Below the pieces are notes generated by a model. It saw nothing but the letters and a program-made list of their open reading frames with translations. It searched no databases and had not been told where the DNA came from. Positions 37,828 to 46,831 of a stretch of DNA of 64,000 nt are shown here, piece by piece; position 1 is the first letter of the stretch, and the number at the start of each line of letters is the position of its first letter. Both the position numbers and the translations under genes were made by a program. The DNA lies in NCBI GenBank assembly GCA_016845105.1, contig JAERTF010000079.1, forward strand, positions 1-64,000, written 5' to 3'. Source of the stretch: Bacteroidota bacterium. GTDB taxonomy: Bacteria; Bacteroidota; Bacteroidia; Bacteroidales; F082.

Positions 37828-39204
37828 TTAAAGGTCTGTAAACAATATTTCTAATTTCATTCCCGTAGAATCAGCACCCATATTGTTTCCCTTAAAAATA
37901 AAACGCTCAGGGTGAACCGATCCTCCATAAAGGAATAAATACAATCCTCTATTAGGTTTAGTGGTATCACTTACTAACGATTGTATATACCTTGTAATCC
38001 TAAATTCATAGGAGTTTGTGGCATCATTATAATCACCATCAAAATATGAGTCACCTTCAGCTTGATCAACCAATATAGCTCCTTCACCATCTTCCTCAAT
38101 GCTTAACAGTGACATCTGACCAGGTGCATCAAAAAATTCATCCCCATCATAACCAGGTAGTATTAATTTTGCCTCATTAATGGCAACATTACCCTCTCGT
38201 GCCCATTTTTGTATATGCGGAAACTTAACTATAGATTGAACTCCACCATAACCCTGAGCATAAAATTTCTGCTGACCTAAAGTTGTATCATGATTAATAA
38301 CTTGTGATTTAAACTCTGCCGATGCTGAATTATAATTATGTTCGTACTTATTAACCGTTGCTGTTGATATGGTTATCAAATAATCATATCTAATAGTTGT
38401 TGTAGAATCAGGATGCTCCCTGTAGTATAATTCAAGTCTTGATTTACCAGTTGCAAGTCCAAAATATGCAATAACACCATCTTGATAAATAGGTTCTGAC
38501 TGAACAAACAAGCCATGGAAATACTCTTGAAAAGATTTGCTATCTTCCATTACATCAGCACTGGCGTTCAGTAATTTCAGACCTAGTTCTGTGCTAATAT
38601 TAGTTAGGTTCAATCTTAGTGCCGCCGGTAAAGTATCGGGAGGATTGATTGTATCCTTATATATTAATATACTGTCAGTTGGCCGTGGTTCGAAAGTATA
38701 ATTACTGTAATCCGTGGTTCCTACTGGTACATATTTGTTTGAATAGTAGGTTTGGTCGGCCTCAAGACTATCCAACATTTCGTATGTATGAGCACGAAGA
38801 GTATTATTGGTATCACCATAATAACCTTCATAGGACAATTGAAAAACTAAAGAATCCAGTACCCTATTTGCAGGAAATTCATGTCCTGGTGCTGAAAGGA
38901 TAAATTGTGTGTAAAATCCAGCAGTTGTACCTCCAAATACAGGATCTCGTAAACTACCGAATGCTGTTACACTAAGTTTGTCTGATCGTATTGAATCAAC
39001 CAGTTTTGAGTAGGCATAAATAGTAGTTGTATCCGAAAAGGCAACATTTAATCTACTGTCTTCGGGTTGTATAATATACCCTATTTGTCCGGGATCTTTT
39101 GCGCAAGAAGCTAATAAAAGTGATAATATAATTACAGATAGCAGGCCTCTTACTTCTAGGATAGAAAATGCTTGTTTTCTATTCTTCTCCAATAATCTTA
39201 TCAT
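37828..39204 (-). CDS. DUF4270 family lipoprotein
   Basis: Several in-frame starts exist. I chose ATG 39204, which begins MIRLLEKNRK (458 residues) and overlaps the upstream gene by 26 bp; an ATG at 39213 is equally possible. A lipoprotein signal follows (LLSVIILSLLLASC, lipobox LASC). The mature protein starts KDPGQIGYIIQPED, the usual opening of DUF4270 proteins, and is a long beta-rich domain with recurring RPTDSILIY-type and RFIFKGN segments. DUF4270 proteins are confined to Bacteroidota and typically lie between a glycogen-synthase-like gene and glmS, exactly as here. Their function is unknown; the fixed neighbourhood suggests a link to envelope glycan or amino-sugar metabolism (inference). 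Confidence 0.88.
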   Translation of the reverse strand: MIRLLEKNRKQAFSILEVRGLLSVIILSLLLASCAKDPGQIGYIIQPEDSRLNVAFSDTTTIYAYSKLVDSIRSDKLSVTAFGSLRDPVFGGTTAGFYTQFILSAPGHEFPANRVLDSLVFQLSYEGYYGDTNNTLRAHTYEMLDSLEADQTYYSNKYVPVGTTDYSNYTFEPRPTDSILIYKDTINPPDTLPAALRLNLTNISTELGLKLLNASADVMEDSKSFQEYFHGLFVQSEPIYQDGVIAYFGLATGKSRLELYYREHPDSTTTIRYDYLITISTATVNKYEHNYNSASAEFKSQVINHDTTLGQQKFYAQGYGGVQSIVKFPHIQKWAREGNVAINEAKLILPGYDGDEFFDAPGQMSLLSIEEDGEGAILVDQAEGDSYFDGDYNDATNSYEFRITRYIQSLVSDTTKPNRGLYLFLYGGSVHPERFIFKGNNMGADSTGMKLEILFTDL

Positions 39205-39991
39205 AAAATTCATTGTAGGCAACATAAAAGTTTTCTTCATCAATATAATCCAACATAGGTTTTCCAGATGCCTTTGCATACTCTAATATTTCAGGATTGA
39301 TTTCTTCACTACCCTGTATTAGGGCATCAGAACGATCAATGGCACCTTTCATCAACGAAACGTAAGTTCCGTCACTATAGTGTTTGAGTTCATCCTTTGT
39401 TAAGCCTTTTGTAACCATTTTTTCAGTGAATCCATCTTTAAAGCTTTCCGAAAAATCATCATCATATAACGAAAATATGATTTTCAGATCACTAAAAATT
39501 GGGTTATCCTTGTAAGAAGTACGAATGTAAAGAGGAATTAAGCTTGAAAACCAACCGTGTGCATGCACCACATCCGGAGCCCATCCAAGTTTTTTCACAG
39601 TTTCAAGTACTCCCTTCGAGAAGAAAACTGTTCTTTCATCATTGTCATCAAAGAACTTCTCTTTCTTATCTCTAAACAAAAACTTACGGTGAAAATAGTC
39701 CTCATTATCAATGAAATAAACCTGCATCCTTGCTTGTTGAATTGATGCAACTTTAATAATAAGAGGGTGATCAATATCGTCAATGATCAAGTTCATTCCA
39801 GATAACCTAATTACTTCGTGGAGCTGGTTTCGTCTTTCGTTAACCAGTCCATACCGTGGCATAAAGGTTCGGATTTCCTTACCTGATTCCTGGGTTTTTT
39901 GTGGAAGAAAGCGTCCTATCTTACTTATTTGAGTCTCAGGAAGGTAGGGCATAATCTCCTGATTTACATATAGTACCCTCTTTTTTTCCAT
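39179..39991 (-). CDS. short glycogen/starch synthase-like protein (GT5 N-terminal domain)
   Basis: At 270 residues this is about half the length of a normal GlgA. It starts KKRVLYVNQEIMPYLPETQI, which replaces the usual ADP-glucose-binding opening, and goes on with the GT5 catalytic N-terminal fold, including DVVHAHGWFSSLIPLYIR (about 138-155). It stops after that domain, with LDYIDEENFYVAYNEFYDKI near the end; the second Rossmann domain with the sugar-nucleotide site is missing. This short form is normal in Bacteroidota upstream of DUF4270 and glmS, so it is not a truncation. True glycogen synthase activity is doubtful, and a regulatory or binding role is possible. Confidence 0.83.
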   Translation of the reverse strand: MEKKRVLYVNQEIMPYLPETQISKIGRFLPQKTQESGKEIRTFMPRYGLVNERRNQLHEVIRLSGMNLIIDDIDHPLIIKVASIQQARMQVYFIDNEDYFHRKFLFRDKKEKFFDDNDERTVFFSKGVLETVKKLGWAPDVVHAHGWFSSLIPLYIRTSYKDNPIFSDLKIIFSLYDDDFSESFKDGFTEKMVTKGLTKDELKHYSDGTYVSLMKGAIDRSDALIQGSEEINPEILEYAKASGKPMLDYIDEENFYVAYNEFYDKIIGEE

Positions 39992-40019
39992 AATTTATAT
40001 ATTAGAAATTTTCAGAGTG

Positions 40020-40051
40020 CAAAAATAGTAAAAAAAACTGTATCAATCAAT
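40020..40051 (-). promoter_or_regulatory. candidate promoter of the glycogen-synthase-like gene
   Basis: On the minus strand an exact TATTTTTG (40020-40027) follows ATTG (40048-40051, one mismatch to TTTG) after 20 bp, and stands 28 bp before the ATG at 39991. Confidence 0.45.
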
Positions 40052-40177
40052 TAACACTATAACTAATGGGAATTGTATCAATTGAATTATAGTTTTTTAA
40101 CATTGTTAGGTAGTCGTATCACCTGATTTTAATAACAAAGTAAATATTCACTCTTCATTAATAATTTAGTCATAAAA

Positions 40178-40209
40178 AAGCCTCGATTCGGTAATTCGAA
40201 TCGAGGCTT
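40178..40209 (-). terminator. rho-independent terminator of the exported-protein operon
   Basis: AAGCCTCGATTCG (40178-40190) and CGAATCGAGGCTT (40197-40209) form a perfect 13-bp stem with a 6-base loop. On the minus strand it is followed by a run of T. It sits 21 bp after the stop of the small PID-CTERM-like gene. Confidence 0.92.
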
Positions 40210-40230
40210 ATACAATTATCCTTTCTCTTT

Positions 40231-40464
40231 CTATTCTTCGAGTTCCACTTTATTCATTTGATATAGTTTTCGTCCACCGTAAACAGCAGCCAAACCAATT
40301 AAAATTATACTTCCTCCTCCAATTGGAGCACCACCACCAATTGGAGTTCCTCCTGATGGTTCACCTGGGGGATCTCCGGGAGTGCCAGTGTCGGCATGTA
40401 GGCTTGAAATTGTAAAAAACAATGAAACTACTATTATGGTAAGTATTGAGATTATCTTTTTCAT
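40231..40464 (-). CDS. small secreted protein with PID-CTERM-like C-terminal anchor
   Basis: I start at ATG 40464 (77 residues: MKKIISILTIIVVSLFF); upstream in-frame extension would overlap the preceding gene and destroy the signal peptide. After cleavage near SSLHADTG only about 50 residues remain. There is a Pro/Gly-rich linker (GTPGDPPGEPSGGTPIGGG), a single hydrophobic segment (SIILIGLAAVYGGRKLY) and an acidic or polar tail. This tripartite end resembles the PID-CTERM sorting tails described for very short Bacteroidota proteins, although the Asp of the name motif is Gly here. It is the last gene of an operon with two large exported proteins, 31 bp after the T9SS gene. Its role is unknown; it may be membrane-anchored or a processed peptide. 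Confidence 0.7.
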   Translation of the reverse strand: MKKIISILTIIVVSLFFTISSLHADTGTPGDPPGEPSGGTPIGGGAPIGGGSIILIGLAAVYGGRKLYQMNKVELEE

Positions 40465-40495
40465 ATTATTACTTTTTGCTTTTTTTAATAACTGG

Positions 40496-42772
40496 TTATT
40501 TCGAAATAAATACTTTACCTGTGTATACATTATTGTTGGTAACAACCCTAACAACATAGTACCCCAACTTATCAGATACCCAATATTTATTTAACTTAAG
40601 GTCTACTGTTTGCATTTCCCTTAGTAATTCGCCGGCAAGAGTATATATCTTTACTTCTTTTATAACTTCATTTGAATTGTTTTTCACAAAGGCATGTTGA
40701 CGATATCCGTAAATCGCAATACTATTTTCAACTCCGAACTCATCAACTCCTGTGGGACCAAAGAAGTGAAGAACGAACCTGTCTTCCTCATCATCAGGTG
40801 TTGCTGTAAAGGAGTAATCAGGGTTATTATTAATGGATATCCAGTCTTCGCCAGTTTGCTTATCTTCAAGCCATATTTCAGTACCTGTTTCAAAGGATTC
40901 CATATCATAAAATGATAGTGAATAATCAGTTACATATCCACAGTTAAAATGCATGGGAACACTTGTCATTCCGTTGTTTAAGCTTTCAGTTGGGAGAACA
41001 TTTATTGCCAGTTCTGTATTATCTTCGGCAATAGTTTTTATCATAGTAGCATCGCTATTTTGACTAGCCCATTTTTCAGCTTCTATTTCAATATCATAAC
41101 CACTTGTAGCAGTTTCATCAAACCTTACAATCATCTCGTCTTCATAACCTTCTTGTCCGCCAGTAGCAATTACTGTAAGTATATTAGTTGTTACGCTTCT
41201 AAATGCATCATTGGAATGGGCACGTCTTGTATTTGTAAAGTCAAATGTACCACCACCTGATTTTGTTTCAACAAAGAAACCTTGTCCAACCTGAATATAT
41301 TGGGAACCACCAGATCCAGCTGCACGAGCGATATATGTATTTCCAGCAGGATTCCAAATCCAATACTTATTTTCAACAACCGATGAATTATCACTTGCAA
41401 GGCCATCAAAATCAATTGCCGATGGATATGGGTTACTAATTAATTCATTGTGATTATTGCTATAAGTTAATGAAGGAGATGAAATTGAACCTGTCATTAA
41501 TTCACCTGTCATGTTTAAAGTATAATTTGTATTATCGTTAGCCGATAACCCTATACCTGCTCCTGTATTAACAACATAACTATTGTCGGAAATATTTTGC
41601 CATCCACTTGCGGTTGCTTCTGTTTCATCCCATTCATATGCGTAAGTGTTTCCAGCTGATAGGTTAAAGGCACTCAAATACGCACCATCTGTTCCACCAC
41701 TTATTTGATCAACGGTTGGCCCAATCAGATGAATATCCAGATTTCCTGAACCAGAAGAATTTGTAAGATATGTTTGTACTTTAGCTGTGCCACTTGCTCC
41801 ATAGGTTATTGTTCCATTGTCAATGAAAGAACCAATTCCTGTTGCATCAGCTTCTACAACCAACCCTGTTGCCGCATCAATATATGTGCTTTCATCATCT
41901 GCAGTTATGTAAGAATCAGGACTAATACTTAGGGTTCCGTAGATATTCAAGTTACCGGCAATATCTAATGTTTCAGGTGCTGTTGCTGATATTCCCCAAT
42001 CTATTGATCCACCAGATTCAATTCTAAGATTATTTAGAGATCCTGTTTGATTTGGTAAGAGTCCAGAATATATGTTTGTCGGGTAGTTTGAAAGGCCTGT
42101 AGGGATAAAACAGTTGGCTGAAGAAGTAGGTGCGGCCCCTTGTGACCCTCCGCATTCATCCATCCAGTTTCCAGCCAAAGACCAGCTGCCAGTATTTTGA
42201 AAAGCTGTTGGGGTTCCCCCACCTGTCCATACAAAGTCATAAACGATAGTTGGATATGTATAACTATCAGCTTGTCCGTTTACTGTTGGAGTATAATCAT
42301 CAGGTGGGTTTCCCTGATTCCAGTTTAATCCTTGGGCAACCCATCCATCGGGTGCAATTTGAAAACTTCCCGATCCCGAACCAGAAGTAGCCTTAAATGT
42401 TGCCAATGTCATCCACGTATTCTGAGTCCAGTTTTCAGGAGGATTAAGTGGGGTAGTTGCTGCTTGAAAAACCCTATACTTATAACTTCCCTCAGTTTGA
42501 ACCGAACCCAATGCATCAGCAAGATTATAGTCATTAGAAGTACATATTATTTCAACATCAGTACTTAAAGTTGTTAACCATCTAATCTCAAATGATATGT
42601 CATTAACAATAGTAGAAGTTGTGGGTGTACCGGTACCCGAAGTTTCTTTCATTTGCACTTCCAGATACCCATAATCATTTTCCGTAATTTGGATTTGGAA
42701 TGTTTGTGCCATTGTATTTGAGATAAATACAACTGTTGCTAGCATTAAAATGGTAAAAATTATCTTTCTCAT
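40496..42772 (-). CDS. T9SS-secreted protein of unknown function
   Basis: This 758-residue protein has a signal peptide (MRKIIFTILMLATVVFISNT, then AQTFQIQIT). The first domain (about 22-170) is a cohesin-like beta-sandwich pattern (VNDISFEIRW...TFKATSGSGSGSFQIAP). A region with SWSLAGNWMDECGG (about 193-206) is typical of Bacteroidota surface proteins with 'G8/autotransporter-like' beta-helix starts. A long beta-rich segment contains NPYPSAIDFDGL and YWIWNPAGNTYI, the signature of 'hemagglutinin-like' T9SS proteins. The C-terminus (about 680-758) is the sorting domain: IYGYRQHAFVKNNSNEVI, IYTLAGELLREMQ, LGYYVVRVV and KVFISK. It is the middle gene of an operon, 26 bp after the dockerin-like gene. 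A cohesin-like start beside a dockerin-like neighbour is suggestive, but both are weak assignments. Confidence 0.78.
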   Translation of the reverse strand: MRKIIFTILMLATVVFISNTMAQTFQIQITENDYGYLEVQMKETSGTGTPTTSTIVNDISFEIRWLTTLSTDVEIICTSNDYNLADALGSVQTEGSYKYRVFQAATTPLNPPENWTQNTWMTLATFKATSGSGSGSFQIAPDGWVAQGLNWNQGNPPDDYTPTVNGQADSYTYPTIVYDFVWTGGGTPTAFQNTGSWSLAGNWMDECGGSQGAAPTSSANCFIPTGLSNYPTNIYSGLLPNQTGSLNNLRIESGGSIDWGISATAPETLDIAGNLNIYGTLSISPDSYITADDESTYIDAATGLVVEADATGIGSFIDNGTITYGASGTAKVQTYLTNSSGSGNLDIHLIGPTVDQISGGTDGAYLSAFNLSAGNTYAYEWDETEATASGWQNISDNSYVVNTGAGIGLSANDNTNYTLNMTGELMTGSISSPSLTYSNNHNELISNPYPSAIDFDGLASDNSSVVENKYWIWNPAGNTYIARAAGSGGSQYIQVGQGFFVETKSGGGTFDFTNTRRAHSNDAFRSVTTNILTVIATGGQEGYEDEMIVRFDETATSGYDIEIEAEKWASQNSDATMIKTIAEDNTELAINVLPTESLNNGMTSVPMHFNCGYVTDYSLSFYDMESFETGTEIWLEDKQTGEDWISINNNPDYSFTATPDDEEDRFVLHFFGPTGVDEFGVENSIAIYGYRQHAFVKNNSNEVIKEVKIYTLAGELLREMQTVDLKLNKYWVSDKLGYYVVRVVTNNNVYTGKVFISK

Positions 42773-42798
42773 TTTCTTAGTTTATTTCAATATTGGTT

Positions 42799-44400
42799 TT
42801 AATCAGGCATATGTTCAGATAAAACAACTCCGGGAGTTGATGAACCAACTACCGAAAGTATCGCAACCCTATCTGCGGAAGAGCCATTATATTTAACACT
42901 ACCATCCATATTTGCATCATTTCCCGAATAAGTACTTGTTACAATGTTACCTGGTGTACTTGATCCAACAGCAGACAATACTGCTACTCTGTCGGCACCC
43001 GATCCATTATACTTAATGTCTCCATCTCCGTTCACATCTCCATCCCACAAACCATAGGTTCCGGATTCAACAACTTTCATTGCATCGTTGGTTGTAACTG
43101 AAGATTTATCCCAGGCTGTTGCCAGTGCGTTCGTGAAATTTATTGCTGGTGAACTGGCTATTTCTACTGTTGAAGCACTCACTATGCCAAAATGATTGCG
43201 GTGCTTTATAGCAACATAATAACTACCAGCAACTGCTGCGGTAAGCTTCATGTTTGAACCATCTTCCTCAATTATTTGTCCATCAACATCCACAAACTTA
43301 GCATATGAATTTGTAATGGTGGCCTGATTTCCTGAGCTTCGCAATTCAACTTTAACCCAATCAACTGCGTTGGCAGGAACCGAAGAAACAGTAGTGCCAA
43401 GAGAATAAGGGTCGGTGGTTGGAATAAGACCTGCGGTGTTAAGAGTTTTATCCATATTATTGTTGGCATCATTCCATGCAGCAGCAAGTATTACCTTTAG
43501 ATCGATTACAAGTCCTGCATAGTAATAGTCTCCAACCATAAGTGTACCTATACTTGTGTAACCACTTTGATTTCTGGTATATGGATCACTTCCTGATGCT
43601 GCTCCCATAGAGCCCCAAGTTACATTTGATCCTGCATCAGCCGTAATTCCTAAACAACTTTTAGTTCGATCAAATGTTGCTTCTTCACCACTATTCCACT
43701 GTATTGTTGCCGTATAGTTTGATCCACCACTAACTGCCTCAGTAATATCCCAACTCCTGTTAACAATATGAGTAGTTCCGGAAAAACTTGCTGGTTTACT
43801 ATCAACAACCTTGGCTCCATAAGTATCAGAGGTTCCGGCATTATTTAAAATAATTGGATTATACGCCGAGTTACCTATTGGAAAAATAACATCACTTGAT
43901 GCTACCACACGTTTCAACTGTCCGGTCCCGTTTGTTACAATATAAGATGTTGCTCCTGTGCCTGTAGGATCAGTTGTTCCTATTGTTAAATCAAAATTAT
44001 TCAGTGTTAGCTTTCCTGAGGTAAAGGACAAAGTACCATGAATTTCCTGTGCCGCTCCTGTAGTGGTATTAGTAATACTTACACCAAAGGAATTATTAAC
44101 ATTCATAGTTCCATAATAATGAATGGTTGCTGCTCCTGTAACTTCTTGGGCACTTGATCCGGTAAATGTCACTGTTCCGGTTGACCCCAAATCAAATAAT
44201 CCACCACTATTATTGGTAACATCCCCCTTTATGGAAACTGTACCAGAATTGTCAATTGTACCAGACGAATTTACAACATCATTTACAACCAATGTTGATC
44301 CACTTGCCACAACAATTTGTGAGCCGCTTGACAAGGTCATCTGAGCACAAACTAAAAAGGCACTCCCGACAAGGAATGCTAACGATAAGACTTTTTTCAT
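42799..44400 (-). CDS. exported protein with two C-terminal dockerin/EF-hand-like repeats
   Basis: This 533-residue protein has signal MKKVLSLAFLVGSAFLVCAQ and then a beta-helix-like start with short hydrophobic repeats (NSSGTIDNSGTVSIKGDVTN). The central part resembles Bacteroidota autotransporter or hemagglutinin-like domains (FPIGNSAYNPIILNN). The C-terminus carries two calcium-loop repeats: DVNGDGDIKYNGSGADRV (about 455-472) and DANMDGSVKYNGSSADRV (about 497-514), each followed by AVL or AIL plus VGSSTPG. These have the DxNxDGx loop of dockerin type I repeats, though true pairing with a cohesin is unproven. No canonical T9SS tail is visible after the repeats (it ends VVLSEHMPD). It is the first gene of the three-gene operon, preceded by a 16-bp palindrome. 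Confidence 0.8.
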   Translation of the reverse strand: MKKVLSLAFLVGSAFLVCAQMTLSSGSQIVVASGSTLVVNDVVNSSGTIDNSGTVSIKGDVTNNSGGLFDLGSTGTVTFTGSSAQEVTGAATIHYYGTMNVNNSFGVSITNTTTGAAQEIHGTLSFTSGKLTLNNFDLTIGTTDPTGTGATSYIVTNGTGQLKRVVASSDVIFPIGNSAYNPIILNNAGTSDTYGAKVVDSKPASFSGTTHIVNRSWDITEAVSGGSNYTATIQWNSGEEATFDRTKSCLGITADAGSNVTWGSMGAASGSDPYTRNQSGYTSIGTLMVGDYYYAGLVIDLKVILAAAWNDANNNMDKTLNTAGLIPTTDPYSLGTTVSSVPANAVDWVKVELRSSGNQATITNSYAKFVDVDGQIIEEDGSNMKLTAAVAGSYYVAIKHRNHFGIVSASTVEIASSPAINFTNALATAWDKSSVTTNDAMKVVESGTYGLWDGDVNGDGDIKYNGSGADRVAVLSAVGSSTPGNIVTSTYSGNDANMDGSVKYNGSSADRVAILSVVGSSTPGVVLSEHMPD

Positions 44401-44829
44401 AAAGCAACCATTTTTTTAAATTAGTTTAAACTAATCAAAAGGTAGGAAATTTGGTCAGCTTTAATCAGCTACAAATATACATCAAGAAAATACAAGAATC
44501 CAAATGTTTTTGAAATTATTTTTTCAACAAACATAATCACACATCTTATTATACTGATTATTTATGACTTACAAGGATGGCGTTTTTTTGTCAAATAATA
44601 GACAACCTTTGATTTTTAGTTGATTTGTAAAGATATGGGTATAAACAATTCTGTTATAGTATGTAGAATATAATCCAATAAAACAAAAAATTCATCATCT
44701 GAAAAGGATATTAACCAGCAATTACATATGTTGTTTTCGTATATATATAATTCATTACATAATGATAGAAAATTACACCAATGGTAAATAATTATTTATA
44801 AATTAGCCCTTCATTCTAAACTAAAAAAT
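44401..44829. other. 429-bp divergent intergenic region
   Basis: This very AT-rich spacer lies between the dockerin-like gene (minus) and a small membrane-protein gene (plus). It holds the 16-bp palindrome at 44420-44435. I see no clear promoter box for the rightward gene and no RNA gene. Confidence 0.55.
44420..44435. promoter_or_regulatory. 16-bp perfect palindrome, possible operator
   Basis: ATTAGTTTAAACTAAT is perfectly self-complementary and sits 20 bp upstream of the ATG (44400) of the first gene in the exported-protein operon. Its position in the leader or promoter suits binding of a dimeric regulator, but AT-rich palindromes also arise by chance. Confidence 0.45.
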
Positions 44830-45288
44830 ATGCAAAGCGAAACTATATTACAAGGTCCTGAAAAAACATTGCAAATATCAAAATCGTCAGAATCATATCT
44901 TAAAGAGACAAGTGGGTGGACATATTTCTTTTCGATTTTAGGTGCAGTTTTTATTGGACTCTTGGTAATTGGATCAATTACATTGGCCATTATTTTTTCG
45001 ACAATTAATAATGAGAATATGCCTGCGTTTTCAGGTATGGCAATCGGTTTAATCTATTTGATCATTAGTCTTGTTTACTTCTTCCCTGTTTATTATCTAT
45101 TTAGGTTTTCATCAAATATGAAGAAAGCGATAGAGAGTAAGGACAGCAATAATCTTGAACTGGCGTTTAAAAGTATAAAGTCGCACTTTAAATTTATGGG
45201 CTTTCTCACCATTATATTCATAGCAATATATGTGATAATAGCAATAATGATGTTGTTTACAGGAATGGTTACTAATTTTTGGCAATAA
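44830..45288 (+). CDS. DUF5362-like small membrane protein
   Basis: This 152-residue protein has a soluble N-terminus of about 30 residues and four hydrophobic helices (about 32-56, 68-87, 90-98 joined to the second, and 118-145). It has a short charged loop with FRFSSNMKKAIESKDSNNLELAFKSI, whose SNNLELAF pattern is typical of DUF5362-type membrane proteins in Bacteroidota. There is no signal peptide and no enzymatic motif, and its function is unknown. It converges on the DUF6873-like gene with only 8 bp between stops and no visible terminator. Confidence 0.65.
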   Translation: MQSETILQGPEKTLQISKSSESYLKETSGWTYFFSILGAVFIGLLVIGSITLAIIFSTINNENMPAFSGMAIGLIYLIISLVYFFPVYYLFRFSSNMKKAIESKDSNNLELAFKSIKSHFKFMGFLTIIFIAIYVIIAIMMLFTGMVTNFWQ

Positions 45289-45296
45289 CAAAATAG

Positions 45297-45986
45297 CTAA
45301 TCAATAAATAACAGGCTTCCTCCATCATATAAAGGACCATTGTACAACTCCACAATATTTAATTTGCCTATTGATAAATACTTGCTTAGTCTTATTCCGG
45401 GTTCAAAATTTAATAAACTCCCAATAATATATATTCGATCATTGTATATTCCACAAGCGCCACCAAAAAAACCATTATCAAAACCTGGCAATATTATATG
45501 TTTCGGATCAACAAATAACACTTCAATATTGTTATTGCTTAATGTATTATAAATTCCCATATCAGAAGTTACAAACCGACCATCATTCAAGGGAAGAAGA
45601 TTACACCTTGTATATGCCTGATTTACATGAATTGGAGTTTTATCAACACAGAGTTCTTTAATCTTATTATCAGTAACCTTTAAGTTATGTATTAGATAAT
45701 TATCAGTAACAACAGCATTGTACTTCGCCGAATTGGGATACTTTTTCCCAACCTTTTCTACACCGTATATATACTCAATATTGAGTTTTGATAACTTTAG
45801 TACTACTTCGTTTGGAATATTGGGGGCTGCTATCAGAACATTATCAACCTTACAGAAAAAAATATCAGGATGTCCTGATATTGCAGAATAGGTTATCCCG
45901 TCTGTTTCAATAGCCACTTCAATTCCAATTTTACTAATATTGATTCGTGCTTCTTTTGGAATCGATTTATTTACTATTATTTTCAT
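45297..45986 (-). CDS. DUF6873-like (GME-fold) protein
   Basis: I start at ATG 45986 (229 residues, MKIIVNKSIP). An in-frame ATG at 46028 would add 14 residues but shows no better signal. The protein has no export signal. It is recognisable from AISGHPDIFFCKVDN (about 36-50), IHVNQAYTRCNLLPL and FVTSDMGIYNTL (about 120-150), then GFFGGACGIYND and a final YDGGSLLFID. These fit the guanidino-modifying-enzyme-like pentein fold seen in DUF6873, a family of unknown function. A catalytic Cys/His set as in arginine deiminases may be present (Cys in QAYTRCNL, His in GHPDI), but I cannot confirm this. It is divergent from the SDR gene. Confidence 0.65.
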   Translation of the reverse strand: MKIIVNKSIPKEARINISKIGIEVAIETDGITYSAISGHPDIFFCKVDNVLIAAPNIPNEVVLKLSKLNIEYIYGVEKVGKKYPNSAKYNAVVTDNYLIHNLKVTDNKIKELCVDKTPIHVNQAYTRCNLLPLNDGRFVTSDMGIYNTLSNNNIEVLFVDPKHIILPGFDNGFFGGACGIYNDRIYIIGSLLNFEPGIRLSKYLSIGKLNIVELYNGPLYDGGSLLFID

Positions 45987-46060
45987 TTGATCTTCAAAAG
46001 TAATTATATGAACCGGATAGCAGGTCATTAATTTTTTTCAACTTAGCAAAAATTTGCATT

Positions 46061-46831
46061 ATGGAAAAAGGAAACTGGATTTTAGATGGAAAAACAGCCC
46101 TAATAACAGGTGGTTCATATGGCATTGGTTTTGCCATTGCAAAAATTATGGCTATGCTTGGGGCAAGGATTATTATTGTCGCTCGTAATAAAGAAAAACT
46201 ATATAATGCCATTAAAAAGTTAAATAAATACAACACCGCTGTAGATGGAATTGCAACGGATGTTTCTTCACCAAATGGAAGGAAATTACTATTCGAATAT
46301 ATTTCTAATAATTATACACAGCTAGATATATTAGTTATTAACGTTGGAACAAATATTAGAAAGAAAAGTGATGAATACACTTATGATGAGTATCAAAAAA
46401 TAATCGACACCAATATGAATTCAAACTTTGAGATTTCAAGGTTTGTATATCCGCTTTTAAAGAATTCGGGAACCGGAAGCATAGTAAATGTTCTTTCTGT
46501 TGCTGGGCTAACCCATATTCGAACAGGTTCTCCATATGGGATGACAAAGGGTGCTTTGGTTCAGCTTACAAAAAACTTAGCCATCGAATGGGCAACCGAC
46601 AATATTAGAGTGAATGCTGTTTCACCATGGTACACCCGAACACCACTGGTGCAAGGTTTAATGGAGGATAAAGAGTATTTTAAAGAAGTCGTAGACAATA
46701 CTCCCATTGGCAGAATAGCAGAGCCCGAAGAAGTTGCTCGTGTAGTTACTTTTTTGTGTATGCCCGCATCATCATATATTACTGGGCAAAATATTGTTGT
46801 TGATGGAGGTTTTCTTACTAATGGATTTTAA
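46061..46831 (+). CDS. SDR-family oxidoreductase (tropinone-reductase-like)
   Basis: This 256-residue cytoplasmic NAD(P)H-dependent short-chain dehydrogenase has the cofactor-binding [12 protein letters not shown] near residues 14-25, an [14 protein letters not shown] segment (the NNAG position reads VINVG), and a catalytic Ser in [25 protein letters not shown] holds the Tyr-x-x-x-Lys pair (about 158-162). The rest follows the classical pattern ([15 protein letters not shown], then [30 protein letters not shown]). The order and wording resemble the plant-type tropinone reductase subgroup, which is common in bacteria and acts on many carbonyl substrates; the true substrate is unknown. Its last 14 bp overlap the end of the convergent radical-SAM gene. 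Confidence 0.93.
   Translation: MEKGNWILDGKTALITGGSYGIGFAIAKIMAMLGARIIIVARNKEKLYNAIKKLNKYNTAVDGIATDVSSPNGRKLLFEYISNNYTQLDILVINVGTNIRKKSDEYTYDEYQKIIDTNMNSNFEISRFVYPLLKNSGTGSIVNVLSVAGLTHIRTGSPYGMTKGALVQLTKNLAIEWATDNIRVNAVSPWYTRTPLVQGLMEDKEYFKEVVDNTPIGRIAEPEEVARVVTFLCMPASSYITGQNIVVDGGFLTNGF

Noticed and set aside
35899-37850. glmS ribozyme upstream of glmS.
   Set aside because: The 84-bp upstream gap is too short and shows no ribozyme-like pairing; regulation by that ribozyme is a Firmicutes trait.
40465-40557. Upstream extension of the small PID-CTERM-like protein.
   Set aside because: It would overlap the preceding gene's end and put about 31 residues ahead of a clear signal peptide.
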